This document shows positions 34,141 through 44,481 of a stretch of DNA of 64,000 bases, piece by piece. A program made the translations under genes and the position numbers. This stretch comes from Glebionis coronaria (Eukaryota > Streptophyta > Magnoliopsida > Asterales > Asteraceae): assembly GCA_025667525.1 (NCBI GenBank), contig CM046875.1, forward strand, positions 527,397,079-527,461,078, given 5' to 3'. Under the pieces are notes generated by a model. That model ran no database searches, was not told where the DNA came from, and saw only the letters and a program-made list of their open reading frames with translations. Position 1 is the first letter of the stretch. Every line of letters starts with the position of its first letter.

Positions 34141-35602
34141 TGATAAAGAATACGTGTACCTAATTCAAAATGGTATGTGTAAATTTATGAATGAAAATTC
34201 ACTTTGGGATGAATTCGATGAAACAAGTGAAACACCAATTCCGAAGGGCGACGTTAGTGCCATCACGACAATGACCAAAATGGGCTCGTCTTCACCACCT
34301 TCGAAGGACCACGTCTTTGAGGCTTCAACTTCTAACTCCATCGAAGTGCCTCCTTTGCCTAGCCCAACACCCGTTGAGGCTAAAGGGTTTATCGACATCG
34401 ATCCTCTCGTCTTAGAAAAGTCACCTAAGCATAGTCATTCGACTTGTAAGACCATGGTTGTGAGTGCTCACATCGACTCTTTCTTTGACGACGACGATGG
34501 CGATTTTTCCGAGATTGATCACGTACTTCGAAATCCACATGCAATTTTTGATTCTCCTAAAAAGAAACATGTGAAGTACGATGATTACGAGTTTGATCCC
34601 GAGATTGAGGAAATCATTGAACGAGAGCTAGCTCTTATGCCTCCACTCCCACCTACGAGTGAGGTCGATCTTTCCAAAATCGAGGATGAACTTAATGAGT
34701 TGGAACGTATTATTTTCAACGATGAACCAACTCATGTGACCACCAAAAATCCAATTCTCGAGGAGTTACCTAATCAACACTCCTCAAATGAGAATTACGT
34801 TTACCACATTCGTGAGGATTTAACTTATCAACAATCCCAACAAATGGATGATGGTTTCGTGCTTGATCGTGATCTTTTCGAGAGAGTTTCTAAGATACTC
34901 AAGGAGGGGAATGACAAACCTTGGTTTGACAAGCCTATCTTTGATGAAGAAATCGATGAGATCGACGTTCATGAGGATGACGAGTATGTTGACCCCGAGG
35001 GGGCGGTGTTCTTTATTGATAAACGTTTTGAGAACTTATATAATCCGCCACCCCCTCCCACCAAAGACTTAAATGTGAGGATTTTTAGCGCGACTAATTT
35101 TGAATTTGACACGCCAAATATCTTCGACATTATCAAATCGGATTTTCATAAAGAGTTTAAAAACGATGAAAAAGGAAAGGATTTTAAAATTGATTTAAAT
35201 GAATTTTCTACAAGTTTAACTCCGTCATCACCGCGTTTTATGAGTGCTACCACCTCGTCTACTCCTTTTGACGACGGTTGGTATGGATCTAGTGTGGGGG
35301 AAGCCCCTTATGTTCCCTCACATTTCTCCACCGAGGACGAGATTTACGATCCCGGAATTGCTTGTAAAGGGAAATCTCGGTCTTCCACCGATGCAATAAA
35401 TGGAAATCATATTCGTTTGCTTGGTGTGAGTCTACCTCGAGTAGCTCATAATGTTGACTTACCCATTGCCCCACCTTTCTACTTTTCATCTCTTTTCTTC
35501 TACCCCATTGGGGTGCATGTTGGAGTGGCGTTGTTTCGTCTTTCATCCGAAAACGAGGACGCCATCTTCTACCCCGGTATTTTTCATCATCAAAGGACTT
35601 AG
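34088..35602 (+). CDS. Element C large acidic ORF of unknown function
   Basis: This is 504 aa from a Met at 34088, though the first 17 or so codons overlap the protease in another frame, so the true start may be later. It is rich in Asp, Glu, Pro and Ser, with repeated acidic clusters (for example FFDDDDGDFSEIDH, DEIDVHEDDEYVD). It has no transmembrane segment and no RT motif. It occupies the place of the protease-RT linker of A (which is also acidic and proline-containing) but is much longer. I do not recognise a family. The frame is open for 1.5 kb, longer than expected by chance, while gag and protease are broken. Confidence 0.55.
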   Translation: MHVLKKLRRTVLKMRNSNDKEYVYLIQNGMCKFMNENSLWDEFDETSETPIPKGDVSAITTMTKMGSSSPPSKDHVFEASTSNSIEVPPLPSPTPVEAKGFIDIDPLVLEKSPKHSHSTCKTMVVSAHIDSFFDDDDGDFSEIDHVLRNPHAIFDSPKKKHVKYDDYEFDPEIEEIIERELALMPPLPPTSEVDLSKIEDELNELERIIFNDEPTHVTTKNPILEELPNQHSSNENYVYHIREDLTYQQSQQMDDGFVLDRDLFERVSKILKEGNDKPWFDKPIFDEEIDEIDVHEDDEYVDPEGAVFFIDKRFENLYNPPPPPTKDLNVRIFSATNFEFDTPNIFDIIKSDFHKEFKNDEKGKDFKIDLNEFSTSLTPSSPRFMSATTSSTPFDDGWYGSSVGEAPYVPSHFSTEDEIYDPGIACKGKSRSSTDAINGNHIRLLGVSLPRVAHNVDLPIAPPFYFSSLFFYPIGVHVGVALFRLSSENEDAIFYPGIFHHQRT

Positions 35603-37464
35603 TCCTTAGTACCGGTTGCTTTTGGGCATTGTTTATCATGTAAGCCCCACCAAAAAAGACCAAACCATGATTATCCCTAAATGATCACATTTATGGGGAT
35701 TCGAGTCGAGCTTTTGACTCGGTTATCAAAAACAAGGTGCCTCGTGGGGGATTCTCATGCTTATCCTTGTAAATATTATCGCTTTCTTAGTTAATGTAAC
35801 GAGGGGACTTGTGCTCTTCCAACCTTTGTTTCATGGTTGTTTGTGATTGTGATTTATTAGGTTCATCATCATCATTGAAGCCTCTCGTGTTCGTTTTACG
35901 GATCACTCGAGCTTCGATCATTGCCTTTGGAGATTCTGATATCCGATGATATCCTTTTATGTTCTAACGTTTATCTTAATAGCATAATTCATAAACGGCT
36001 TTTAGGTTATTCGTTTTACCCTTTCCATGCTCGAGATTAAGCATTCGACTTCGTCTCTAGTATTGGGGTGTTTTCACCCCTAGACTCGAAACATTGAGGA
36101 CAATGTTTAGTTTTAGTATGGGGGGGGGGGGGGTGAGTAGATACTTCACCTTGCTTACGTCAACACACAATCCAATATTCATCTTTTTGTTATCGTTTTA
36201 TTGCAAAATAAGGCTAAAAATGGCCAAATTTTAAAATTTTTCTAGTTTTTCATAAGTGTTTAAGACACGAATGTAAGTTTTCCGATGGTGAGAATAAGTG
36301 TAATCTTTGACTCGACCGTGCGTTTTGAGCACTTAGCTTCGATTCCTTAACTTTTTAGGATAAGTCTTTTAAATGAGGACGAGAAATGATAGAGTTATTT
36401 ATAAGTCTCGTAATCGTCACGATCTCATGTGTATTAATTATTAGCTTATTCTCCCCACGCTTTTGTATAATAAATTGTTAATATTGATATAGCGGTTTAG
36501 TCACTATTGTTGGTTTCTAATTTGTTTTAGTAGCTTCCATGTAATTAAATTGGGAAAACATTAAGGTATCGCCAGCGTCACGGTTTTGAAGTATTGGCAC
36601 CCGAATAATCGAAAGCTTCACCTAATAATAAGATTTCAAGTGCTCACCTAAATTAAGCAAAAATTTGAAGCTCACAAGGCCGAAAAATCTATGCCCAAAT
36701 TGAAAGTGAATCAAGCCTTAATCTTTGAAGCTTTAAAGATCCAAAATTCGCTTTAGCGTGAGGATATATGTCTTTGGCTAATAAAACCACCGATAAGGCG
36801 GATAATAAAAGGCAAGGCAAGACCGAAGTCATAATAAAAGCTTCATGGCGAAGTTGAATAAAAGATGGAGGTAAACCTATGATAATAAGGCCCTTTCGTT
36901 AGGGGGCGTATAAAAGTCTTGGTAATAAGTCTCATGTTCAAAACCGTTATAAAACCGTGTTTATCGATCCTTCTTGTTGACTTAATTTTTTGACATCATT
37001 GTCTATTAGGTTGAATTACTAATTCGATGATTTTGGTTACACCGTTAAAACTCTATTTTTAGACTTAATCTCTATTCACGCATAAGTCAATGATGTATCC
37101 TTGTGATCATTAAGATAAAATAAAATATAAGAGATACCAAGTAGGAATAAGGGAGTTTAGGTTCGTAATTAACACTCATGAGATATGATCGTGTTGCTAA
37201 CTTACAATAACAATGATCTCGTTACACGCTTAGCATGGAATTGGGTGAAAATCGAGGACGACGGAATTATTTCTAACGAAGCATTCACATGTTCTTGTTC
37301 TATGATCCCAAAAGTCACCATATCGTGATGAAAACAATACATTATGTCTAAAATGCGTGTAGTAGTTTATTTAAGTTTACGTTTTCAATAAATGTCATCA
37401 TAAAATGAATTTTGGAAGTGCTATGATACTTAATTCTAGCACTGCGTGGGGACACAGCAATGGT
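35603..37464 (+). other. Element C 3' non-coding region
   Basis: About 1.9 kb without a supported ORF. Blocks shared with A and B occur at 35701-35755 (GACTCGGTTATCAAAAACAAG), 36062-36133 (hairpins and G-run) and 36290-36380. The run of 14 G at 36120-36133 is longer than the seven-base run in A. Confidence 0.65.
36062..36133 (+). promoter_or_regulatory. Element C hairpin pair and internal polypurine tract
   Basis: GGGGTG-TTTT-CACCCC (36065-36080) and AAACATTGAGGACAATGTTT (36089-36108) form two hairpins, followed by TTTTAGTATG and a run of 14 G. The word TTTAGTATGGGG is repeated at the 3' LTR (37465). The trio is shared with A. Confidence 0.6.
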
Positions 37465-37477
37465 TTAGTATGGGGAG
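37465..37477 (+). promoter_or_regulatory. Element C polypurine tract
   Basis: TTTAGTATGGGGAG-like sequence directly precedes the 3' LTR, the expected priming site for plus-strand DNA. Confidence 0.75.
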
Positions 37478-40400
37478 TGATGAGACTGTATTTATACATA
37501 GTCTCATCGTCCAAATCGGGCTTAAAACGCTTAAAATATCATCAAAACACCCAAATATATGCTTGTGTTTGTTCATTGTGTGTTTTAGGTACGGATATCG
37601 TGAATTCACCAAAAGATCAAAGGAATCAAGCAAAAACGAACACGGGAAACGAAGTCGCACAAAGAACCGGGCCCAAGAATGAATTTTGCAAAAATGCCCT
37701 TGAAGTTTGAAGAGTGTATAAGAATGGTCCCTCTACTTTGAAGAAATGTCACTTTATACCCCTCTACTATCTTAAAAATACTTTGGGGTCCCTAAAGTTT
37801 TATGACTTGTCAAGAGAAGCCCTTATGTTTTAAGAATTCACACCATAAGTCCTTATTCTACTAATGGACTAATGGTGAAAATCCAAAAGGACTGAAGTTG
37901 CAAAGGACTTGGACTAATAGCCGTTAAAGGAGACGACCTAAACTGCAATTACCCATCACTAGCCCAACATTACCCATAAGCCCAAAACAACACCCCAATA
38001 CCCATCATAACCCGGCCAAAACCCCCACGTACCCAGTTTTGTTAATAAAACTCAGTCAAATCCGGTCAAACCCATTTTTATTTTTCCCACTTAACACACT
38101 TTTTAAATAAACTCTTCCCCAAAACAGACTGAACCTTGCCCTTAATCCCCTATCAACCCTAATTAAACCCAGACCTAATTAGCCCCAAATCAAAGGGTTT
38201 TTCACCCATTTTCTCCAGATCAGTAATTGACTAACACCTTACCCAAACCCACCACCTATCACACTCAACCCGTGACTTCAAATGGACCCCCCATGTCCCC
38301 TGCTTCACTTTGTTTTGGCAAAAATGGAATCCTAACAGCAAATCAACGTTCCACATAGGAATATAACTCCTCCAAGCAAAGATAAACGTTCAAGATTGCT
38401 TCATCCAACTGGCAAGCACATGGCTTTGATTTTGACCAAATTCGGATTCAAACAACAAGGGCATTTCTGGGAATTTATGTATTAGGGTTTAAGGATTCTA
38501 GATAGTTCTTTTAGATGCTATATAAGCACCTTCCAACCTGTGGATAGGGCTTTTGTTCCAGTTTTTGTATTTCTTAAAATCTATTAATGATAATGAAAAT
38601 TTTTAATGTGCAAAAGCTGAGTTCTAATCTTTTTACTGCTTTCATAGTGTAAATCTTTTAGTTGCTTTCAAGGTATCTCATGTTTCTAAAGTTTGTACGT
38701 TTGGATTAAAAGTTTTGTTCAAGTTAAGTTCCCATATTTTTTGATAATCAGAAAAAGCTCACAACCTAGTTCATGTGGAAGTGAAAGTGGAACCATGAAT
38801 TTGGTTGGTTGAGTTTTATCTGTTGTTTTCCAATTAGTTTAAAGTAAGTGTTTGAAAAGTGCTCCAAAGATTTTTAGAAAAATTTGTTTTCAAGAAAAAT
38901 TCATTTTTAAGCTATAAGCTATAAGCTGACTTAATAAATAAGCCAGGCTTATAGCCTTATAGTTTAGTTATCAGTTCACACCTGTTTGCTTTTTCTTTCT
39001 TGACAGGTTCACAAGGACTTAGTTCCTTTAAAGCTTTTTCATTGAAGACATTTTAAACCCTTGGGTCCTTTGTGGAATTCAAACAGCAGGGTCTCTCTAC
39101 TCTTTACAAGGACTCCATAAGATCTTATTCCATTTTTGGAAGGCTTCAGCTAACCAAGGTTTGGCTTGAACCCCAAAAATATCAGAAAATTGATGCCTAT
39201 GTGAGGTTCTTGTTTTATGTGTTAGGACCTGTTTATTTATGCTCAATTAAGGTTGTCATGCATGATTTAGTCTTTCTGAATTAATTTGGTTAAGTTCTGA
39301 ACGTTTTGGTTTAATTTTGTATGCAAATATTTCATTTCAGTAGTTTAAAGGGGTGTTTGGGTTTGTATGATGAGTTGAGTTGTTGGCACCTATTCAACTA
39401 AAAATCTGCTTAAATCATCTCTATTAGTCATTGTTAGGTGTTGTTAGCTATGAGTTTTAAGTTTGGTTGTTTAATCAGAAGTTTACATTATCATTTGTTT
39501 AAAATAGGCATAAACAACCAGTAGGCTTAAAATCAGTTGGTTCTAGTATTTTTTGGCCATTAAATCTTGTAGACTGTTGGAACATCAGTTAATCTAGGAT
39601 TTTAGCTAGCTTGTATGTTATTTGATTAGGTTTTGTGCAAGTTTTGAAGCTTTGAAATTCGTTTTTGTGTCAATTGCACCAGACACTGTTCATCAGATAC
39701 ATCATAGCCTTCATCAGTAATATTTCTTGTCCTTTGTGTGTTATTCTTATGAACAACTTGTGAGTTTTTCTGTTTGTATTCACTCCCTACACTCAACTGA
39801 GTGTAGGGGTGCCTTATTGTCCAAGAAAAAGCTCAAAAATAAGCTTTTCTAAGCTTATTTGTGCCCATATCTTAATTTTGTATTAGCAGTGGGAACCAAC
39901 TTTCCCCTGCTAGTGCATTTGTTGGCACTGCTTTGCTAACAGACAAAACAAACCAAATGTCACTTTCAGTCTTTTTCTTTTTTTGTCTTTAGTGAGCTAA
40001 AATAGGATTTAGGACCTGATTTTAGTTTCATAATTTTTCTTATTTAATTTGTGATTTTTCTATCCAATTTATTTTCTTGTTACTGTTCATTTAATATTTT
40101 TTAGATTAAATTGCTTTTTAAATTACTTTTTAAGTTTCTGTTTTTGTCTTTTAGTGTGAAAAATTTATATTTTTCAGTTTTACAAATTTTCTTAGGTTTA
40201 GAAAAACATTTTAAGATTTTTAGTTTAAAAATATTTTTATTGTTCACTTTTTAAGTAATTTTTAGAATTAATTTTAGTTAAATTAAGGTTTTATTATAAT
40301 CAGTTTTGTCTTTTAGTGAAAAATTTTACTTTTTTCAAATTTTTTCATTTTTCTACTGTTCATTAGTATAATTTAGGATTTCTAAAATTGTCAAATCAGT

Positions 40401-40986
40401 TTTAGCATTATATTATTATTTTTATGATTATTTTAGTTTAAAAATAGGTTTTAGTGATTTAAAAATAGAAAAATAGTTTTGAAAATTTAGGAAAAATACT
40501 TTTTAGTCTTTAAATAATATAGGTGAGTTATTAGTTCAATAAAATAATATTTTGGGCTTTTTCTTAATTATATTTAATTTTAGGGCTTTAATTAGCATTT
40601 AAAATTGAATATTTAATTAATAAAAGGTTTTAAAAATTATTTATTGGATTTTTATTCTTATTTATATTATTTTAGACTTAGTTTAATCTTTTAATTAATT
40701 TTTAGGTTTAATTTTTAATTTCGTCACGTTTTACATAATTACGTCATCGTTTTACGTCAATACGTCGTAGTGTAATCGTAGTCGTAGCTCGTCTTTACTT
40801 TTTTCTTCTAAACCAAAAATGTCACTAATCCAAACTTTGATTTTATATATTTGGCACACTTAATCCACACACCTCCTTCGAGAACGAACCCGCATTTATT
40901 CGACTTGTCGGTTTTCCTAAAGCGTCGAGTTTAATACTTGCCCACTATACGTTGTTTTCCTAAACGACGTATTTTTACCACAATCA
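37478..40986 (+). repeat. Element C 3' LTR, 3509 bp
   Basis: It is the copy of 27391-30908, with TGATGAGACTG start, ACAATCA end and numerous small differences. Its hairpin lies at 37479-37508. The C-run is six bases. Confidence 0.95.
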
Positions 40987-40991
40987 ATACA
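40987..40991. repeat. Element C target-site duplication, right copy (ATACA)
   Basis: Matches 27386-27390. The integrase reading of D continues across the duplication once C is set aside. Confidence 0.92.
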
Positions 40992-41493
40992 CAAGAGAAG
41001 GTAAGCCAAGAACTTTGTTTTGTTTTGCAAGTTTGTTCATATCTTTGAAATTTAGATGTGACAGTCTCTTATGCCAAACCCAATTGACAGAGTCTGAGGC
41101 TTTAGCAAAGAAACATGCTCCTGAGTTTGTTACAGATGACATGTCTAGGACATATACATCATTTCTTCTTGGAGCAGTCAACACAATTTCTTTGTTAGAA
41201 TTAAAGATTGTACCTTGCTTATCATAAAACTGAACGATGTACTTAGCATCACACAGTTGGCTGATACTGATGAGATTGTACTTCAGACCGTTTACAAACA
41301 CCACTTTTAAGAATACTATTCCACCACATTTAATTGAACCATATCCCTCAGTAACACAAGATGAATTATCACCGAATACTACCTTAGGACCTGGTTGCTC
41401 CACGTATTTGTGCAGATAACTTTTGACCCATGTCATACTTCTTGAACACCCACTGTCTAAGTACCAGACAGGCTCCTTGAAGTGTTTCTGCAT
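40987..41493 (-). pseudogene. Element D protease and integrase start
   Basis: The frame from 41493 reads WYLDSGCSRSMTWV, the copia protease active site (DSG), then FGDNSSCVTEGYGSI, YNLISISQLCDAKY and VLDMSS. The GAG-pre-integrase region follows (WVWHKRLSHLNFKDMNKL). It ends at the C insertion. The remaining zinc cysteines are on the other side at 27385. It would cut the polyprotein and begin the integrase. Confidence 0.86.
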
Positions 41494-41817
41494 AAATAAC
41501 GAGGTAGATTAGTTTCTCTTGTGAGCCCACTTTTTGGTAGGCCCTTTGGCTTGAAGAGCCTGACGTCTTTCACCTCGTTTGAAGTACTCAAACTCAGCGT
41601 GGTCTAAGGTAGAATGAACATTGCTTCAACATGTTTTGCAGCTTAGTCCGACTGAGGATTCAGTACTTTAAGATGACTCAGCTATAATTCCTCTTCTGAC
41701 CATGATGATTCTATTGTGTCCTGAGGTAGTGTGATCATTGCTTCCACAAATCTCACTCTCAGGATAGTATACACAATCATCAGGTCTGTGATCGGGAATC
41801 CTACAATGTGTACAAGG
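41494..41817 (-). other. Element D degraded gag-protease junction
   Basis: This 320-bp segment between the protease ORF and the gag carboxy-terminal ORF has several stops in every minus frame. It probably held the linker before the protease. Confidence 0.5.
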
Positions 41818-42654
41818 TTAGTAAGGCTTAGCCTTAGATTTTCTGGTTTGTTCTAAGGTGGGCCCATAGTTGTAAGGCTGAGCATTGTATCTTTTAGCAT
41901 TTTTAATAGAAGCAATGTGCATCTCATGATCTGTTGTCCTGTGATCTTCACTTTTACATTTCATGAAATAGAGAACTCTATAGCAGTTGTCAGTGGTGTG
42001 ATTTGTATAGTGACATAGCTCACAAGTAGGTTTCTTTGTTTTAACTTTCTTAGAAGACTCATGTTCAGTTTTGTTACTTGATGATTCAGGCTGTAAGGAC
42101 ACAGATGTTTCACCCTGAGTTTTAGAGGCTGAGTTCAGCTTCTCTTCCATGAAAAGTTGGAACAATCTACCTAACTTCTCATGATTTATAATAGGAGTAG
42201 AGTTGACTGAGTGTTTTGGTGTCCCTGAGGGAGATATAGGTTTGGTTGTCTTTTCAATGACAGTTCCTGACTTAGTGTGATCTGGTATCATTTTTGAGTC
42301 AGGTTTTGTTTGTTCAATACAACCTAACCCAGCTCTTCCTCTAGGTGAGTGTTCTTGATAAGACAATGGAATTAGTTCAGAACATGGACTTGCTCCTTGA
42401 AGGTTTTTCAAAGGAGGTAGAGGAGTCTGAATGTTTTCAACAACACTAGATGTTTCAGTGTTACTGATTTTATCAGTCTTTTCATTCAGGCCAAGTTTTT
42501 CATTAATAGCCTGAGATTCAGGAATTAATATTTTTCTAGTGTCAAAATTAGGCGAAACACTCTCAGGATTTGATCTCTCAACCCAGTCTTTTGACTTAGG
42601 AATCATTTCATGATCAAACCCAACTGAAGCAGGGAGAAATGCCTTTTCACTCAT
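41818..42654 (-). pseudogene. Element D gag, carboxy-terminal region
   Basis: The 278-aa frame starts MSEKAFLPASVG and is Ser/Pro/Lys-rich with no clear domain until a zinc knuckle CELCHYTNHTTDNC (CX2CX4HX4C). A degenerate third one (CKSEDHRTTDH) follows. A Lys-rich end precedes the protease region. The frame differs from the preceding gag part; the shift lies near 42840. Extended gag with several knuckles is typical of SIRE-like copia elements. Confidence 0.75.
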
Positions 42655-42851
42655 TTCCTTAGTTGGTGCCTTTTCAGTGAGTTGACGTGCCCTAAGAATT
42701 TTCTTCTTTTGGGCAGGTATTTGAATGTTTATACACTGAGAAGCTAAGGTAGAGCTATTTGTCCATTTCTCATTGATCTGTTTTTCTTCCTTAAGTTGTT
42801 CTTGAAGATCATGATTGATTTTAGTGAGTTTAGTGTTCTAAAGTTGTCAGC

Positions 42852-43856
42852 TTACTGCCTCAAGTTTAGCTTCTTTAGAACTAATAAATCATCTCTACAT
42901 TTGTTCAGTTCAAAAACAAGTTTATTATATTTTGACAAAAGATTCAATCTCTGCTCTTCAACAAATGATAGGTCAATGTTAATATACTTAAGGAACTTTT
43001 GCCAGTCAGATTCTTCATCCATATAGGGAAGCATGTTTACCTTTCTCATGGTGATGTCAACCCATTCTCCATTTCGTGCGTGATTCTTTCCAACATATAA
43101 TTCATCATCAGCTAGAGCCATTAACACTTGATACCTGACTTCCTCCTCTTCTGAGGACAAATCTTCATCATCCCAATCAAAAGTTTCAGCTACAAGACCT
43201 TTGGCTTTGTTTTGAGAAGGCTTTTGAGTCTGAGCAATAGTAGGTTCAGCTTCCAAGAGTGCAAGTTTAGCTTTTACCTTTTTATACTCAGACCTATAGT
43301 CTTTCTCAATTTTCTTACTATTCTGAAAACTTTGATTAATTGGAGAAGACTGAATTAGTTTTGGTGTAAACTTGGGTTGAAAATTGCCATTCCCTGATGA
43401 AAAACTTTGATTTTTATAAGAGGCCAAAGGTGTTTTTGAAAGACAATATTTAGCAAAATGCCCAGTTTTACCACACCGATAGCAATCCACTCCCTCAGTG
43501 GACTGGTTACCAGCAAATCTAGTTCTTTTGATGTAATGTTTGGTATTTGCCAACATGGCCCTTTCATGATATTCCCTGTTCAAATCTCTTATGTATTCAG
43601 TACTAGATCTTTCATCCACCTCATCATCTGAGGTTTCCTAAAAATTTTGAACAATTGCATTTGAGTTAAAAGCAGTTGAAATGGGGCCATTATCACTTTG
43701 AGTGGGTTTGGCTGAGGTGTCTGTTATTAAGGCCTTCTTGGACTTAGGATATCTTTTATTTATTAGATTATCTTCATAGATGAATCTCCCATAAATATCT
43801 GCAAGATCCTGAGTCTGTATGTGATTAACATTTCTTAGTCCTTGAGAAAAACCAAG
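42852..43856 (-). pseudogene. Element D gag, middle part with first zinc knuckle
   Basis: The frame from 43619 has CYRCGKTGHFAKYC, a standard CX2CX4HX4C zinc knuckle, then a Ser/Asn-rich stretch and an acidic segment (WDDEDLSSEEEEVRYQ), then a charged helical region (FVEEQRLNLLSKYNKLVF). It is in the same frame as the gag amino-terminal part, separated by TAG stops at 43857 and near 43637. It binds element RNA in the particle. Confidence 0.8.
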
Positions 43857-44411
43857 CTATTTTTCAGGGAGACTGTTCACAAAACCAACATTAATTTCAT
43901 GCTTGGACAGTTTCACCCCGTCATTCGTTAGCTCATTGAGCAAGGTTTTATACCTGGTGTAAGTCTGAGGAAGTGTTTCAGATGTTTTGGCCCTGAAAGT
44001 GTTATATTCTAACTTCAGGTCCATAATCCTATTTTCCTTTGTGTCAGATGGTCCTTCAAAACTATGAACAAGATCTGTCCAAGTCACTTTGGCCGTCTCA
44101 CACTCGATGACAGCCTCCATAATATCGTCAGGAAGACAAGATATTATGATGCTTTTGAGACGTTGGTCTTGATTGACCACTCTCCTTTCATCGTCAGACC
44201 ATTGGTTTTCAGGTTTGTCATCACCAGTTGCTGTTTTTGGTTTGAATGGACCATCCTTAATACAAGTTATGTAATAGGGTTCCATTCCCATCAAATAACA
44301 TAGCATTCTTTTCTTCCATTTGTTAAATCTTTCAACTTCTAACTTAGGAGCGTTAACAGAGTAACTCGCTCCTTTCTTGTTAACAAGTTGAGGTACATTA
44401 CTTTCAGCCAT
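43857..44411 (-). pseudogene. Element D gag, amino-terminal part
   Basis: Starting MAESNVPQLVNKKGASYSVN just 56 bp after the primer site, it has the copia gag fold region: FNKWKKRMLCYLMGMEPYY, DDIMEAVIECETAKVTW, LKLEYNTFRAKTSETLPQTYTRY. It ends in an in-frame TAG after SLPEK, beyond which the frame reads on. This start is the likely one. Confidence 0.85.
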
Positions 44412-44467
44412 AATGGATCAAGGTTTAAAAACTTTGAGACGGTGGCTAAAAGTTTTATAATCCTACC

Positions 44468-44479
44468 GCTCTGATACCA
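44468..44479 (-). promoter_or_regulatory. Element D primer binding site
   Basis: The minus strand reads TGGTATCAGAGC, complementary to the 3' end of initiator tRNA-Met, as in many copia elements. It lies two bases inside the LTR. Confidence 0.9.
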
Positions 44480-44481
44480 CT

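Larger units (their letters stand above)
27391..40986 (+). mobile_element. Element C: non-autonomous Athila-like retrotransposon
   Basis: LTRs at 27391-30908 and 37478-40986 flank a 6.6-kb interior. A perfect 5-bp duplication lies outside them. The interior has a primer site, gag, protease and a large acidic ORF, then about 1.9 kb of non-coding sequence and a polypurine tract. RT, RNase H and integrase are absent, and no remnant of them was found. LTR ends, primer site, leader and 3' region resemble element A. I infer it depends on pol of an A-like partner. LTR divergence looks higher than in B (a few per cent by eye). Confidence 0.93.
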
